In this document: piece by piece, positions 35,955 through 44,260 of the stretch
Layout: every line of letters starts with the position of its first letter
Numbering within the stretch: the stretch's first letter is position 1
NCBI RefSeq assembly: GCF_902859825.1
Contig: NZ_CADIKB010000030.1
Location: 22,706-86,705 of the forward strand
Source of the DNA: Paraburkholderia phenoliruptrix
GTDB taxonomy: Bacteria; Pseudomonadota; Gammaproteobacteria; Burkholderiales; Burkholderiaceae
Direction of reading: 5' to 3'
DNA length: 64,000 nucleotides
The notes under the pieces: model-generated
Told to the model about the DNA's origin: nothing
What the model saw: only the letters and a program-made list of their open reading frames with translations
Database searches by the model: none
Position numbers and translations under genes: made by a program

Positions 35955-35965
35955 CAATATATAAT
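35955..35965. promoter_or_regulatory. AT-rich BigR-like operator upstream of YeeE/YedE genes
   Basis: CAATATATAAT, identical to the element before the BigR-type gene at 32125-32135 and here extended by further AT-rich sequence (TTAAATATAAT). It is 115 bp ahead of the first YeeE/YedE gene and is probably bound by the BigR-type protein. Confidence 0.6.
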
Positions 35966-36079
35966 TAAATATAATGTACAAATGCACGCGACAGATTGCG
36001 CGCTGCGAAGTAACCAGCCGGTTGGACAGCCATAACAGGCTGCATGACCCGCTCAGTGGCCTAAACATAAGGCGAAAGC

Positions 36080-36514
36080 ATGTCGATCGATCTCGCACAC
36101 TTCACACCTGGGCTGTCTTTAGCGGGCGGCCTGCTGATCGGCGCCGCGGCCGCGACACTCGTGTTTTTCAACGGACGCATCGCGGGTATCAGCGGCATTC
36201 TGGGCGGATTGCTTGGGAGTACGCAGAAAGACGCGGCGTGGCGCGTCGCATTTCTTGCGGGGCTCGTGGGAGCGCCTGCATTGGCGGCCCTGCTGGGCGA
36301 GCCCATTGCGCCCGACATTCAGACAGGGTGGGGCGGCGTACTCGTCGCCGGTCTTCTCGTCGGCATCGGCACGCGATATGCGGGCGGTTGCACGAGCGGC
36401 CACGGGGTGTGCGGCATTTCACGTGGCTCGGTTCGTTCGCTGGTTGCGACGGCAACTTTTATGGCGAGCGGCTTTCTGACCGTGTTCGTCGCGAGACACC
36501 TGCTGGGAGGCTGA
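36080..36514 (+). CDS. YeeE/YedE-type sulfur transport protein, first half
   Basis: 144 residues, four to five membrane helices. The signature GGCTSGHGVCGISRGS (residues about 102-117) belongs to the YeeE/YedE (PmpA-like) family, whose conserved Cys handle thiosulfate or sulfide-derived sulfur. It is a half-length protein; the partner follows 1 bp after its stop. An AT-rich operator upstream links it to the BigR-type regulator. Confidence 0.9.
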   Translation: MSIDLAHFTPGLSLAGGLLIGAAAATLVFFNGRIAGISGILGGLLGSTQKDAAWRVAFLAGLVGAPALAALLGEPIAPDIQTGWGGVLVAGLLVGIGTRYAGGCTSGHGVCGISRGSVRSLVATATFMASGFLTVFVARHLLGG

Positions 36515-36515
36515 G

Positions 36516-36947
36516 GTGGCTTTACTGACTGCGTTGCTTTCCGGGCTTTTGTTTGGCGTGGGCCTGATGATCTCCGGCATGGCTAATCCGGCGAAGGTGC
36601 TCGGATTTCTTGACCTCGCGGGGCGCTGGGATCCCTCTCTCGCATTCGTGATGATCGGTGCGATAGCAGTGGGTTCCATCGCGTTCCTGTTTGCAAGGCG
36701 CCGCAAGCAATCGCTGCTCGGTCTTGCCATGCGGATTCCGGCTCATACAGGTGTGACATTGAGACTCGTGCTGGGTAGCGCGGTGTTTGGTGTGGGCTGG
36801 GGCCTTGCTGGATTCTGCCCGGGCCCCGCGCTGGTCGCGTTGGGCGCCGGCGTTCCGAAAGCGTGGGTCTTCGTCGCAGCGATGTTGTCCGGCATGGCCG
36901 CGTTTGAACTGCTGGAGCGCGCGAAATTCGGCCGGCAGCGGGTTTGA
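36516..36947 (+). CDS. YeeE/YedE-type sulfur transport protein, second half
   Basis: 143 residues beginning with GTG at 36516, 1 bp past the preceding stop. Membrane helices, GMANPAKVLGFLDLAGRWDPSLAFVM and GFCPGPALVALGAG with the family Cys mark it as the second half of a PmpA/PmpB-like pair. The two proteins would together form the inner-membrane carrier. Confidence 0.9.
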   Translation: MALLTALLSGLLFGVGLMISGMANPAKVLGFLDLAGRWDPSLAFVMIGAIAVGSIAFLFARRRKQSLLGLAMRIPAHTGVTLRLVLGSAVFGVGWGLAGFCPGPALVALGAGVPKAWVFVAAMLSGMAAFELLERAKFGRQRV

Positions 36948-37073
36948 GTTGGCCGGTGCGCGGCGGAAGAGGAGGGGCGTCGCGCAAGTCGAGTCTCGCC
37001 TGCTGAGGGGCTTCCGGTTGCCGCGAGCGGCGCCTGATCGACGCTTATTGCGCTTATTGCTTGTTGCTTCCCC

Positions 37074-38357
37074 TCAAACTTCATTGCGATGCACAACATC
37101 GAGCGCGGCATCCGGCTCAGTCCGCATCGCGCTTGCGTGTTCGACAGAATCCCAGAACTCGCACAATAGAGGACAAACGGCGCTGCGCCACCGGGGTCCT
37201 GTGAAAAGATCGTAATGGTCGCATTGGTTTACTGTCACCTGCCGCTGCTGCGGCGCGTCAGCGGCATCACACAGCACGTGCGCGCAATGGGTCTGTCCGG
37301 CGCCCGTGATATGGTCGCGATCGCCTTCGATCGTGCAAAGCGGAACATGCTTCAACGCAGTTGTATCGACATGCCGTCCGCCAATCGACCACACCCCGCG
37401 CGCCAGCAGGTGGTGCTTGAAGACCACGCGAAGCATGTCGAGAAAGTAGCACTCGCTCATGTCGAGGACAGCGGCGTATTCATTCAGCGAACGCAGCGCC
37501 GCTTGTGCGCCGCACGAATCGCCGGCAAACCAGCTCGACCAGTAACGCGCCTCTAACTCCAACTGGCGCGAGGGATGTGCGGCCAATAGCGCAGCTTGCT
37601 GGAGATAGCCGGGATAAACGCGGCGCCCCATGCCACGATAAGGCGGCGGCACTTTGTCGATAGTCGTGTCGCTAAACCAGCGCAGCGTATGCGAATGTGC
37701 GAAGCGATCCATGGAAGTCGCGTGCCGGCGCGTGTCGATCGGGCCGCCGAGCAGCGCGATGCTTGCGAGGTAGCCACCGTTGCTGGCGGCGAGCAGACTG
37801 GCGGCGGCAAGCGCGGGTATGCAGCCCTGACACACGGCCATGACATGCGCCGGCATCCCGGCAGCCGCGACTTGCAGAATAAAACGCTCAACCGCATTGA
37901 CGTAATCCGCCAATGCAAGCGGGCCTGCTCCCAGCGGCACATCGCGCGCGTCGGCCCAATCCGTAATGTAGACGGCAGGGCGAGTTCCGAGCAGCGTCTC
38001 GACGGTTTCCCGCAGCATGACCGCATGGTGACCGGCAAGCGGCGCACACAGCAAAACCGGTGCGCTATGCGCTTTCGCGCGGCGCGCGCTGGCCCTCGTG
38101 AATCGGCGGAGTGTGCCGACTGGCGTTTCGTCGACGACGTCTTCTTCAACGGGAATCCGCCGGCCATTGCATTGCACCGCAGCGATGGCAAACGGTGGAG
38201 CCGTTGCGAACGCACAGGTTGAACGGCTCAGCCAGTCGCGAGCGGCATGAGGAAGAGAAGGCACCCATGCCGGTCCCGCCCACCCGCACACATTCAGCGC
38301 ATTATCGGCAAATGCGTTGGCAAGCCGCCGCTGTGTATCCAGAAGGCTGTACCACAT
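37074..38357 (-). CDS. phaZ: Intracellular polyhydroxybutyrate depolymerase (PhaZ1 type)
   Basis: 427 residues from the ATG at 38357. It aligns by eye over its length with Cupriavidus necator PhaZ1: APLAGHHAVMLRETVETLL, VYITDWADARDVP, MGRRVYPGYLQQA, YNEY-like and EGDRDHITGAGQT. The nucleophile elbow AVCQGC has Cys176 in place of Ser, as usual for this group. It degrades native PHB granules to release 3-hydroxybutyrate. It is divergent from lemA with an FNR-type box between them. Confidence 0.9.
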   Translation of the reverse strand: MWYSLLDTQRRLANAFADNALNVCGWAGPAWVPSLPHAARDWLSRSTCAFATAPPFAIAAVQCNGRRIPVEEDVVDETPVGTLRRFTRASARRAKAHSAPVLLCAPLAGHHAVMLRETVETLLGTRPAVYITDWADARDVPLGAGPLALADYVNAVERFILQVAAAGMPAHVMAVCQGCIPALAAASLLAASNGGYLASIALLGGPIDTRRHATSMDRFAHSHTLRWFSDTTIDKVPPPYRGMGRRVYPGYLQQAALLAAHPSRQLELEARYWSSWFAGDSCGAQAALRSLNEYAAVLDMSECYFLDMLRVVFKHHLLARGVWSIGGRHVDTTALKHVPLCTIEGDRDHITGAGQTHCAHVLCDAADAPQQRQVTVNQCDHYDLFTGPRWRSAVCPLLCEFWDSVEHASAMRTEPDAALDVVHRNEV

Positions 38358-38710
38358 GAGCGTCTCTTCAGATCTGTGCGCGAACCTTGACGTTCGCTGA
38401 TGTGCGATGTGCCGACGCGGCAGGCCGCGCCATGCGTCGAGGATTGCAACGGGCAGACAGCGCTGCATTAGCTCCGCTGCGCATTCAAGTGTAGTCAATG
38501 CGGCAGTGGAGGGCCTGAGTAAATGCCCTCGCCAGCATGGCCGACTTGATGCGCGTCAACCGTGCACAGGTCACTCGAATGCCGGAAAGCAGGGCCTTAC
38601 AGGCAGCATTTCCTCGTGGCGATATGCAGTGAAGTTGACGAAAGTCAGTCGATCGGGCCGTTCAGGCGATATCTTTTGGACTGTTGATTAATGAGGGCAG
38701 GGGGACGGAT
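38358..38710. other. 353-bp divergent intergenic region between phaZ and lemA
   Basis: No supportable gene. It holds the FNR-type dyad at 38546-38559 (see separate entry) and presumably the two promoters. The phaZ frame is open for 47 more codons, but they look non-coding. Confidence 0.45.
38546..38559. promoter_or_regulatory. FNR/ANR-type box between phaZ and lemA
   Basis: TTGAT-GCGC-GTCAA, one base from consensus. It is 152 bp from lemA and 189 bp from phaZ, so it could serve either direction. Confidence 0.6.
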
Positions 38711-39337
38711 ATGCGACCGCGGCGGGAAGCGGGCTCTGGCGGCGTCACGCGCCTTCACGGCTATCTGCTGGGGGTTATCGTCTGGACTGTCACGCTACTC
38801 TTCGTCGCGAGTTTGCCGGGCGGCTGCTCCGCGTATAGCGCGCCGCCGGACAATGCCGAAGTCGACGCGGCACTGCGCAATGTACTCGACCAGTACGAGG
38901 CGCGTGGCAAACTCGTGCGCGAACTGATCGCGCTGGCGCAACCGCTCGCAGGTGACAACGGCACGCTTGTCGGCGCCGTGACGGTCGCGCAAGCCGACCT
39001 CGACTGTGTCCGGCTGGATCCGCAAGCGCTGGCGGAGCAGGTGCCATTCGAGCGGTTCGAGGTGGCGGAGCGGCAACTTGGCGATGCGATGTCGCGGCTG
39101 TTGATTGAGCTCGGCAATGATCGGCGGATTGGGCAGGACGCACGTTTCGACGCGCTGCGCACGCAACTGGGCGCAGTCGAAAGGCGTGCCGCGATAACGC
39201 GGGACGCGTACGACCAGACCGTCGATCGTTATAACGCGAGCCTCGACGCACTGCCGGATGCAACGACGCATAGGCCGGCGCTGCGTCCACGACCGACGTT
39301 TCGCGTGGTCGCGGAAACGGCGAATCGGCAGATGTGA
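38711..39337 (+). CDS. LemA family protein
   Basis: 208 residues from the ATG at 38711 (AGGGGG ahead). A single N-terminal membrane anchor (residues 18-38) with a Cys just behind it (PGGC; not a clean lipobox) is followed by the helical LemA domain (VDAALRNVLDQYEARGKLVRELI). The function is unknown; LemA proteins are membrane-anchored and helix-rich. Located between an FNR-type box and a universal stress protein gene. Confidence 0.8.
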   Translation: MRPRREAGSGGVTRLHGYLLGVIVWTVTLLFVASLPGGCSAYSAPPDNAEVDAALRNVLDQYEARGKLVRELIALAQPLAGDNGTLVGAVTVAQADLDCVRLDPQALAEQVPFERFEVAERQLGDAMSRLLIELGNDRRIGQDARFDALRTQLGAVERRAAITRDAYDQTVDRYNASLDALPDATTHRPALRPRPTFRVVAETANRQM

Positions 39338-39428
39338 ACGGCATGTGACTGCGGACCAATTGCGGACGAGTTGCGGATATTTGCTGCGTTAATAAACGAA
39401 ACGCGGCAACGGTTGCGAGGAGCGACTT

Positions 39429-39929
39429 ATGTATCACAAGATCGTGGTGGCGCTCGACGGCAGCGAGTCGTCCAGAAACGCGCTGCATGAGGCGCTCGAA
39501 CTCGCGCAACTCACGAAAGGGCGGATTCACGCGATCTATATCGTGGATCCGTGGAGTATGTCCCCTTATTCAGGCTATGTGGATCCCGAGCAGCTTCGCG
39601 CCGTGCTGCGCGAAGACGGGCGCATGGCTCTCGAATGGGCACGAGAGGCGATGGCGAATCGCGGTGTGCCTGGCGACTCCGAGATGGAGGAGACGCAGGA
39701 CCCGGCAGACGATGTGCCTCGCTGTCTTGCCCGTTGCGTGCGCCGCCAGAGTGCGGACCTCGTCGTGATGGGGACACAAGGCCGGCGCGGTATCGGACGA
39801 TGGCTGCTGGGCAGCGTGGCAGAAACGTTCGTGCGCGGCGCGGAGGTGCCGGTCCTTCTGGTGAGGTGCGTGCATGAAGTGGAGCAACGGCCTCGCCAGG
39901 TTCGATTCAACGCTGATTCGTTATCCTGA
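39429..39929 (+). CDS. Universal stress protein UspA family
   Basis: 166 residues. It has KIVVALDGSESSRNAL at the start and the ATP-binding motif GTQGRRGIGRWLLGSVAE near residue 118. Usp proteins accumulate at low oxygen or in stationary phase. GAGGAG lies before the ATG. It is a typical member of low-oxygen loci in Burkholderia. Confidence 0.93.
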   Translation: MYHKIVVALDGSESSRNALHEALELAQLTKGRIHAIYIVDPWSMSPYSGYVDPEQLRAVLREDGRMALEWAREAMANRGVPGDSEMEETQDPADDVPRCLARCVRRQSADLVVMGTQGRRGIGRWLLGSVAETFVRGAEVPVLLVRCVHEVEQRPRQVRFNADSLS

Positions 39930-39949
39930 CAGTAGCGGGGCGCACCCGT

Positions 39950-40381
39950 TCAACGCTTTGCCGTAGGGCGGCGAGTGTCGGACGGCTCATCGTTGACTGT
40001 GCGGCGGCAGGTCAGCTTTCGATGCTCGATCAGCATTTTCCAGTCGAGCTTCATCAGCAGGTACACGACACACAGAAACGCGACCTGTGAGACGATGAAG
40101 TAGCCGCTGAGATATCCGCCTTCATGCGGGGATTCGAGATCCAGATAAGACGAAGCGAAGCGCCCAAGGTGAGCCGAAAGTGAATAGCTGATCGTTCGAC
40201 CGGCGAAGAACGCAGTGCCGATGACACGAAGCGGGAGCCCGGACAATCCATAAACGATAAAAAGGTAGTTCGACGGAAACGGACTCAACGCGTAAACAAA
40301 GAACGCACCCGCTGTCGGCTTTTTGCGCTTCTTCAGCCATGCTTCAACGACTTCGATATTCTGGCGGTCGGAAGCGCGCAT
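39950..40381 (-). CDS. Small integral membrane protein, possibly VTT/DedA-related
   Basis: 143 residues from the ATG at 40381 (AAGG 8 nt ahead); a GTG at 40396 would add five residues. About three membrane helices, with the pattern ALSPFPSNYLFIVYGLSGLPLRVIG, reminiscent of VTT/SNARE-associated membrane proteins. It is shorter than typical members and may lack the N-terminal half. Convergent with the usp gene. Function unknown. Confidence 0.55.
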   Translation of the reverse strand: MRASDRQNIEVVEAWLKKRKKPTAGAFFVYALSPFPSNYLFIVYGLSGLPLRVIGTAFFAGRTISYSLSAHLGRFASSYLDLESPHEGGYLSGYFIVSQVAFLCVVYLLMKLDWKMLIEHRKLTCRRTVNDEPSDTRRPTAKR

Positions 40382-40407
40382 GAGACGACCTTGCACGAGC
40401 GCGGAGA

Positions 40408-40421
40408 TTGACTGAGGTCAA
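40408..40421. promoter_or_regulatory. FNR/ANR-type box near the membrane-protein gene
   Basis: TTGAC-TGAG-GTCAA, a symmetric near-consensus dyad. Its centre is only 33 bp upstream of the membrane-protein ATG, too close for a standard class II activating site for that start. It may repress, serve another start, or act on a lost gene to the right. Confidence 0.5.
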
Positions 40422-40611
40422 TCTGGCAGGGGCCATCACGGTGCGGTTGCCGCTCGTCGAGCTGCGCTGCTCGGTTTTGTGATTTGACATAAGATAAATT
40501 ATCAACATATTGTATGTAAGAGCAATATGAGAATGTCGTGTTCTAGCAAGATACAAATGTCATGTTTGCGGGTTCAGGCTGGCGGCCAGCATGCCTTGAG
40601 GAGCGCTGGCC

Positions 40612-40897
40612 ATGAACGCATCCGGGACGATCACCATGTTCGATGACCGAGCTGACCGGTTGAAGGTGGTACAGGCCGTTTGCGAACGGCGCCTGAAGCC
40701 AGTCATGCCAAGGTTTACCAGCCCGGAAACCGTCGTGCGTGTCTGGGTGAAGTGATCCAGATTGACGGCAGCGATCACCGCTGGTTCGAGGAACGTGCGC
40801 CGGCCTGCACGCTGCTGGTGTTTATTGACGATGCGACTGGCCGGCTGATGACGCTGCATTTCACGGCGACGGAATCGACGTTCAATTACCTGTGAAG
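40612..40897 (+). pseudogene. ISNCY-family transposase remnant
   Basis: The first 30 codons (ATG at 40612, ending ERRLKPV) look like an ISNCY transposase N-terminus. The frame then shifts and jumps to the catalytic core (VYQPGNRRACLGEVIQIDGSDHRWFEERAP, then LLVFIDDATGRLM), which ends early at 40895. A large internal deletion plus a frameshift have destroyed it. It marks the edge between the low-oxygen locus and the region to the right. Confidence 0.75.
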
Positions 40898-41009
40898 TAA
40901 TGGCAGCGGTGCACGCGGCGCATGAAAGCGGGAAGACGGCGATGCGATGATCGGCGCGCTTCGCGAAAGCGACGCCTGAAGCGACAATCCTCCCGCGCTG
41001 CCTCATGCT

Positions 41010-41894
41010 TCAGCTATTCAACATGTCGAGCCGCTCGAGATCGGCAATCAGGCCGGGCCCGGTCGGATTCCAGCCCAGTGTCTTCCGGGTCTTTTCGCTC
41101 GATGCCACGAGGTCGTGGCTAGCGAACATTGCCAGCCAACCGAAATGCGCCGGGGCGTCTTCCGCGGATAGGGATTTTGTCGGCACGTTCAGGCCGCGAC
41201 CGATGGCTTCGGCAATACCCAGCATGCGCACGCCTTCTTCAGCCACCGCGTGATATTTCGCGCCCGCCTCGTTTTTTTCCAACGCCATCCGGTAAAGACG
41301 CGCCACATCCGAAATGTGGGCCGCTGCCCACCGGTTGTGCCCGTCCCCAACATAGGCGGACACGCCCTTCTCCCGCGCCACAGCCACAGCGTACGTCAGA
41401 AGCCCTTGGCGCATCGTGTCGTGAACCTGGGGCAGCCGCACCACTGAGGCGCGCACGCCCTTCAGTGATAGTGCCGTCTGCTCCGACACGCGGGGTAACG
41501 GGAAATCCGGCGGCACATCATCGTCCTCGGTCGCAACCCGGCCCGGCCCAGCTAATCCCGCCGTCCCCGCCGTGGCGATGAGAAGCCGATCCGAGCCAGC
41601 GAGGACTGAACCCAGCGCTTCAATGGCGCGGCGATCGATCTCGCAAGACTGCGCAAAGTTGGCCCAGTCGTGAACAAAGCCGAGATGAATAACGGCATCG
41701 GCCGCCGCTGCGCCCGTCCGCAGGCTTTCAAGGTCTTCGAGCGAACCGCGATGTACATCCGCTCCGATAGCGGCCAGCGATTGTTCTCCTTCGTCCGAAC
41801 GGGCCATGCCGAGAACCGTATGTCCGGCAGCGATTAGTTCCTCAACGGTGGGAATGCCGATAAATCCGGTGGCGCCGGTGATGAAAACGCGCAT
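41010..41894 (-). CDS. NAD-dependent epimerase/dehydratase family (extended SDR) protein
   Basis: 294 residues. The Rossmann loop GATGFIG sits at residues 7-13, and the fold resembles the NAD(P)-dependent YwnB/YeeZ-like group (ADAVIHLGFVHDW). The canonical YxxxK is not clear. The substrate is unknown. It is divergent from a helix-turn-helix regulator 92 bp away, which probably controls it. Confidence 0.85.
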   Translation of the reverse strand: MRVFITGATGFIGIPTVEELIAAGHTVLGMARSDEGEQSLAAIGADVHRGSLEDLESLRTGAAAADAVIHLGFVHDWANFAQSCEIDRRAIEALGSVLAGSDRLLIATAGTAGLAGPGRVATEDDDVPPDFPLPRVSEQTALSLKGVRASVVRLPQVHDTMRQGLLTYAVAVAREKGVSAYVGDGHNRWAAAHISDVARLYRMALEKNEAGAKYHAVAEEGVRMLGIAEAIGRGLNVPTKSLSAEDAPAHFGWLAMFASHDLVASSEKTRKTLGWNPTGPGLIADLERLDMLNS

Positions 41895-41946
41895 GAACTG
41901 ATCTCCTGGTTTCGTTGGAGACGAGTCTCGGCTTAAATACTATTGC

Positions 41947-41974
41947 GGTAAAGTAGTGGCGTTATCATGGTAAA
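41947..41974. promoter_or_regulatory. GGTAAA direct repeats in a divergent promoter region
   Basis: GGTAAA at 41947-41952 and again at 41969-41974, 22 bp apart (two helical turns). They lie between the SDR gene and the regulator gene and could be a regulator binding site. Confidence 0.3.
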
Positions 41975-41986
41975 ACAGCTAACAGC

Positions 41987-42856
41987 ATGAAAGTGCAGCA
42001 GGCGAACGAAACCCTCCTCGGGACTTATCTGCGGGATCGGCGCATGAAGCTCGATCCCGCAGCACTCGGTTTTCCCGCGGAGCGCCGGCGCACGCCTGGC
42101 CTGCGCCGTGAGGAAGTGGCGCAGCGCGCCAACATCAGCCCCACGTGGTACACGTGGCTCGAACAGGGGCGCGGCGGTGCCCCCTCGGCCGATGTCCTCG
42201 ACCGGATCTCGCGGGCCCTGATGCTGACCGATGTCGAGCGCGAGCACCTCTTTCTGGTCGGCCTCGGGCGACCGCCCCAGGCCCGCTACCACGAGAAGGA
42301 AGGTGTCACGCCTCGGCTGCAGCGCGTTCTCGACGCGTTGGATCCCAGCCCTGCGCTGATTCGCACGGCGACCTGGAACGTGCTTGCCTGGAATCGGGCG
42401 GCCACTGTCATGTTGGGCGACTATGGCTCTCTGCCGCCGGACCAACGCAATGTACTGCGCATCATCTTCCTCGATCCGCGTGCCCGCGCCGTGCAGTATG
42501 ACTGGGAGAGCGTGGCGCGCCACGTCATCGGTGCATTCCGGGTGGACGCCGCGCGTGCCGGCGCTGCAACGGAGGTGGAGCCTCTCGTCGAGGAGCTCTG
42601 CCGGCTCAGTCCCGAGTTCAGGATGATGTGGCGCGACAACGAGATTCGCGACGTCAAAGGCGAGGCCATCAAGCGCATTCGCCATCCGGTGCTCGGCCCG
42701 CTCGCCTTCGAATATTCAACGTTCTCGGTCGACGGCCGGACGGATCTCAGCATGTGTGTCTACAATCCGGCGACGCCGGCGGATGTGCAGAAGATCGCAT
42801 CGCAGATCGACTCGGTGCCAGGCCGACTGCCATCGACCGACATGCGAGCGCCTTAG
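41987..42856 (+). CDS. MmyB-like helix-turn-helix regulator
   Basis: 289 residues. An N-terminal XRE-type HTH (GLRREEVAQRANISPTWYTWLEQGRGGAPS, residues 33-62) is followed by a MmyB-type ligand-binding domain (TWNVLAWNRAA, VARHVIGAFR, EYSTFSVD). Members often regulate a divergent oxidoreductase, which fits the SDR gene to the left. The ligand is unknown. Confidence 0.9.
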   Translation: MKVQQANETLLGTYLRDRRMKLDPAALGFPAERRRTPGLRREEVAQRANISPTWYTWLEQGRGGAPSADVLDRISRALMLTDVEREHLFLVGLGRPPQARYHEKEGVTPRLQRVLDALDPSPALIRTATWNVLAWNRAATVMLGDYGSLPPDQRNVLRIIFLDPRARAVQYDWESVARHVIGAFRVDAARAGAATEVEPLVEELCRLSPEFRMMWRDNEIRDVKGEAIKRIRHPVLGPLAFEYSTFSVDGRTDLSMCVYNPATPADVQKIASQIDSVPGRLPSTDMRAP

Positions 42857-43146
42857 GGCGCCGTTCACTCGCTGCTCGATGGTCGGACCTTCGTCATCAA
42901 TTTCGCTTTACTCATTTCCAACTTTTGGGGAAGGCGCGCGAGCGCGCGCGGTTTTCCCGGGTTATGTGGACGTATGCCGCCGCCTCTTTGCTATCCACAT
43001 CAATGATGCGATCACTGCGCCAACCCCGAGTTGCGGCACGCAACAAAAGATTGACGACTACACGCGCCCCTCTGCCACGCAACCGGTCTCGCGGTGATAT
43101 TGTTTCCGAACCGTCGTCGGTGTATCCCCCACCCAAAGGATCTACG

Positions 43147-43518
43147 ATGAAATACCTCGGCTTGGCCTACTTCACCCCCGAACAATTCGCCGCGCTGGCG
43201 CCAGAAGACGTCAAGGCGTTGGTGAGCCAATGTCCCGCATTGGACGAGAAGATGCGGGCTACAGGCAAGGTCCTGATTTCCGCGTCGCTTGGCGATGTCG
43301 AAAGCTGGAGGACGCTGCGCCCGCGCAATGGCAAGACGCATGTCACCGATGGGCCCTATACCGAGTCGAAAGAGGTCGTAGGCGGCCTGTTCGTGATCGA
43401 GGCGGACACGCGTGACGAGGCGTTGCGCATCGCCTCCATGCACCCGGCAGCGACGCTCGGGGAAGAAGGCGGATGGGCCATCGAGCTTATTCCCCTCGAC
43501 TTTTACCTGAGCCGTTGA
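43147..43518 (+). CDS. YciI/DGPF-domain protein
   Basis: 123 residues from the ATG at 43147 (AAGGAT ahead), starting MKYLGLAYF with the family motif VTDGPYTESKEVVGGLFVIEADT. DGPF proteins are small ferredoxin-like-fold proteins, often next to sigma factors; no sigma factor is seen here. The frame continues upstream but is not coding there. The preceding 290 bp holds no recognisable gene. Confidence 0.85.
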   Translation: MKYLGLAYFTPEQFAALAPEDVKALVSQCPALDEKMRATGKVLISASLGDVESWRTLRPRNGKTHVTDGPYTESKEVVGGLFVIEADTRDEALRIASMHPAATLGEEGGWAIELIPLDFYLSR

Positions 43519-43610
43519 GGGCCTCGACGCCCGTCTCAAGAATGCGTCGGCGCTCCAGTCTGCACAAGCAGACAGGGATCACGAATCCGGAAAAGATATA
43601 AGGTGACGCA

Positions 43611-44252
43611 ATGGCAGGCAGCGAGAGTTTCAGTGGCCACGAGAACGACGAAAACAACAACGCGTCCGGGCAGCGCATGCATTCGCAGATTCCGCCCATC
43701 GCGCCGAAGCACACCGCGCTTATCGTCATGCATTATCAGACCGACATTCTCGAACTCTTTCCATCGGTCGCGCCGACCTTGCTCGCCAATACGCGCAAAT
43801 TATGCGACGCAGCGCGGGCCAAGGGCGTCAGCGTCTATTTTGCCAATCTCCGCTTCAGTCCAGGCTATCCGGAAGTCAGCCCACTGAACAAGAATGGGCA
43901 GGGAATCAAGCAACTCGGTCTCTTCGTCGACGACCAGCCCTCGCCGGAGTTAGGCCGGCAGGCCAATGAACCGCTCGTCATTGCGCATCGCGCCAGCGTC
44001 TTCTTTGGCACTGATCTCGAGGCGAGACTCTGCGCACACGGTATCGATTCGCTGATTATGGTCGGCATTGCGTCGACCGGCGTCGTACTGTCGTCGGTCG
44101 CCTATGCGAGCGACGCGGACTTTCGCCTCTACACGGTCAAGGATTGCTGTTACGACCCGGACCAGATCGTGCATGACCACCTGTTCTCCACTGCGTTCGA
44201 ATCGCGCACAACGGTGCTGTCGCTCGCCGATGCCTTGCGACTGCTCGCCTAG
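43611..44252 (+). CDS. Isochorismatase-family protein with altered active site
   Basis: 213 residues of the isochorismatase/cysteine hydrolase fold (TALIVMHYQTDILELFP, ending LSLADALRLL). In the loop where hydrolases have the nucleophile, it reads GIASTGVVLSSVAYA with Val instead of Cys. The usual Asp of the LIVIDMQ motif is His. It is probably not a normal cysteine hydrolase, although Val at this place is seen in many family members. An Asn/Ser-rich N-terminal tail of 25 residues precedes the fold; an ATG at M23 is an alternative start. Confidence 0.85.
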   Translation: MAGSESFSGHENDENNNASGQRMHSQIPPIAPKHTALIVMHYQTDILELFPSVAPTLLANTRKLCDAARAKGVSVYFANLRFSPGYPEVSPLNKNGQGIKQLGLFVDDQPSPELGRQANEPLVIAHRASVFFGTDLEARLCAHGIDSLIMVGIASTGVVLSSVAYASDADFRLYTVKDCCYDPDQIVHDHLFSTAFESRTTVLSLADALRLLA

Positions 44253-44260
44253 AGAGATCG

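Noticed and set aside
42940..42960. GCGCGCGAGCGCGCGCGG repeat looking like a hairpin
   Set aside because: Simple GC alternation without T-tract or loop, common in such DNA; not called a terminator.
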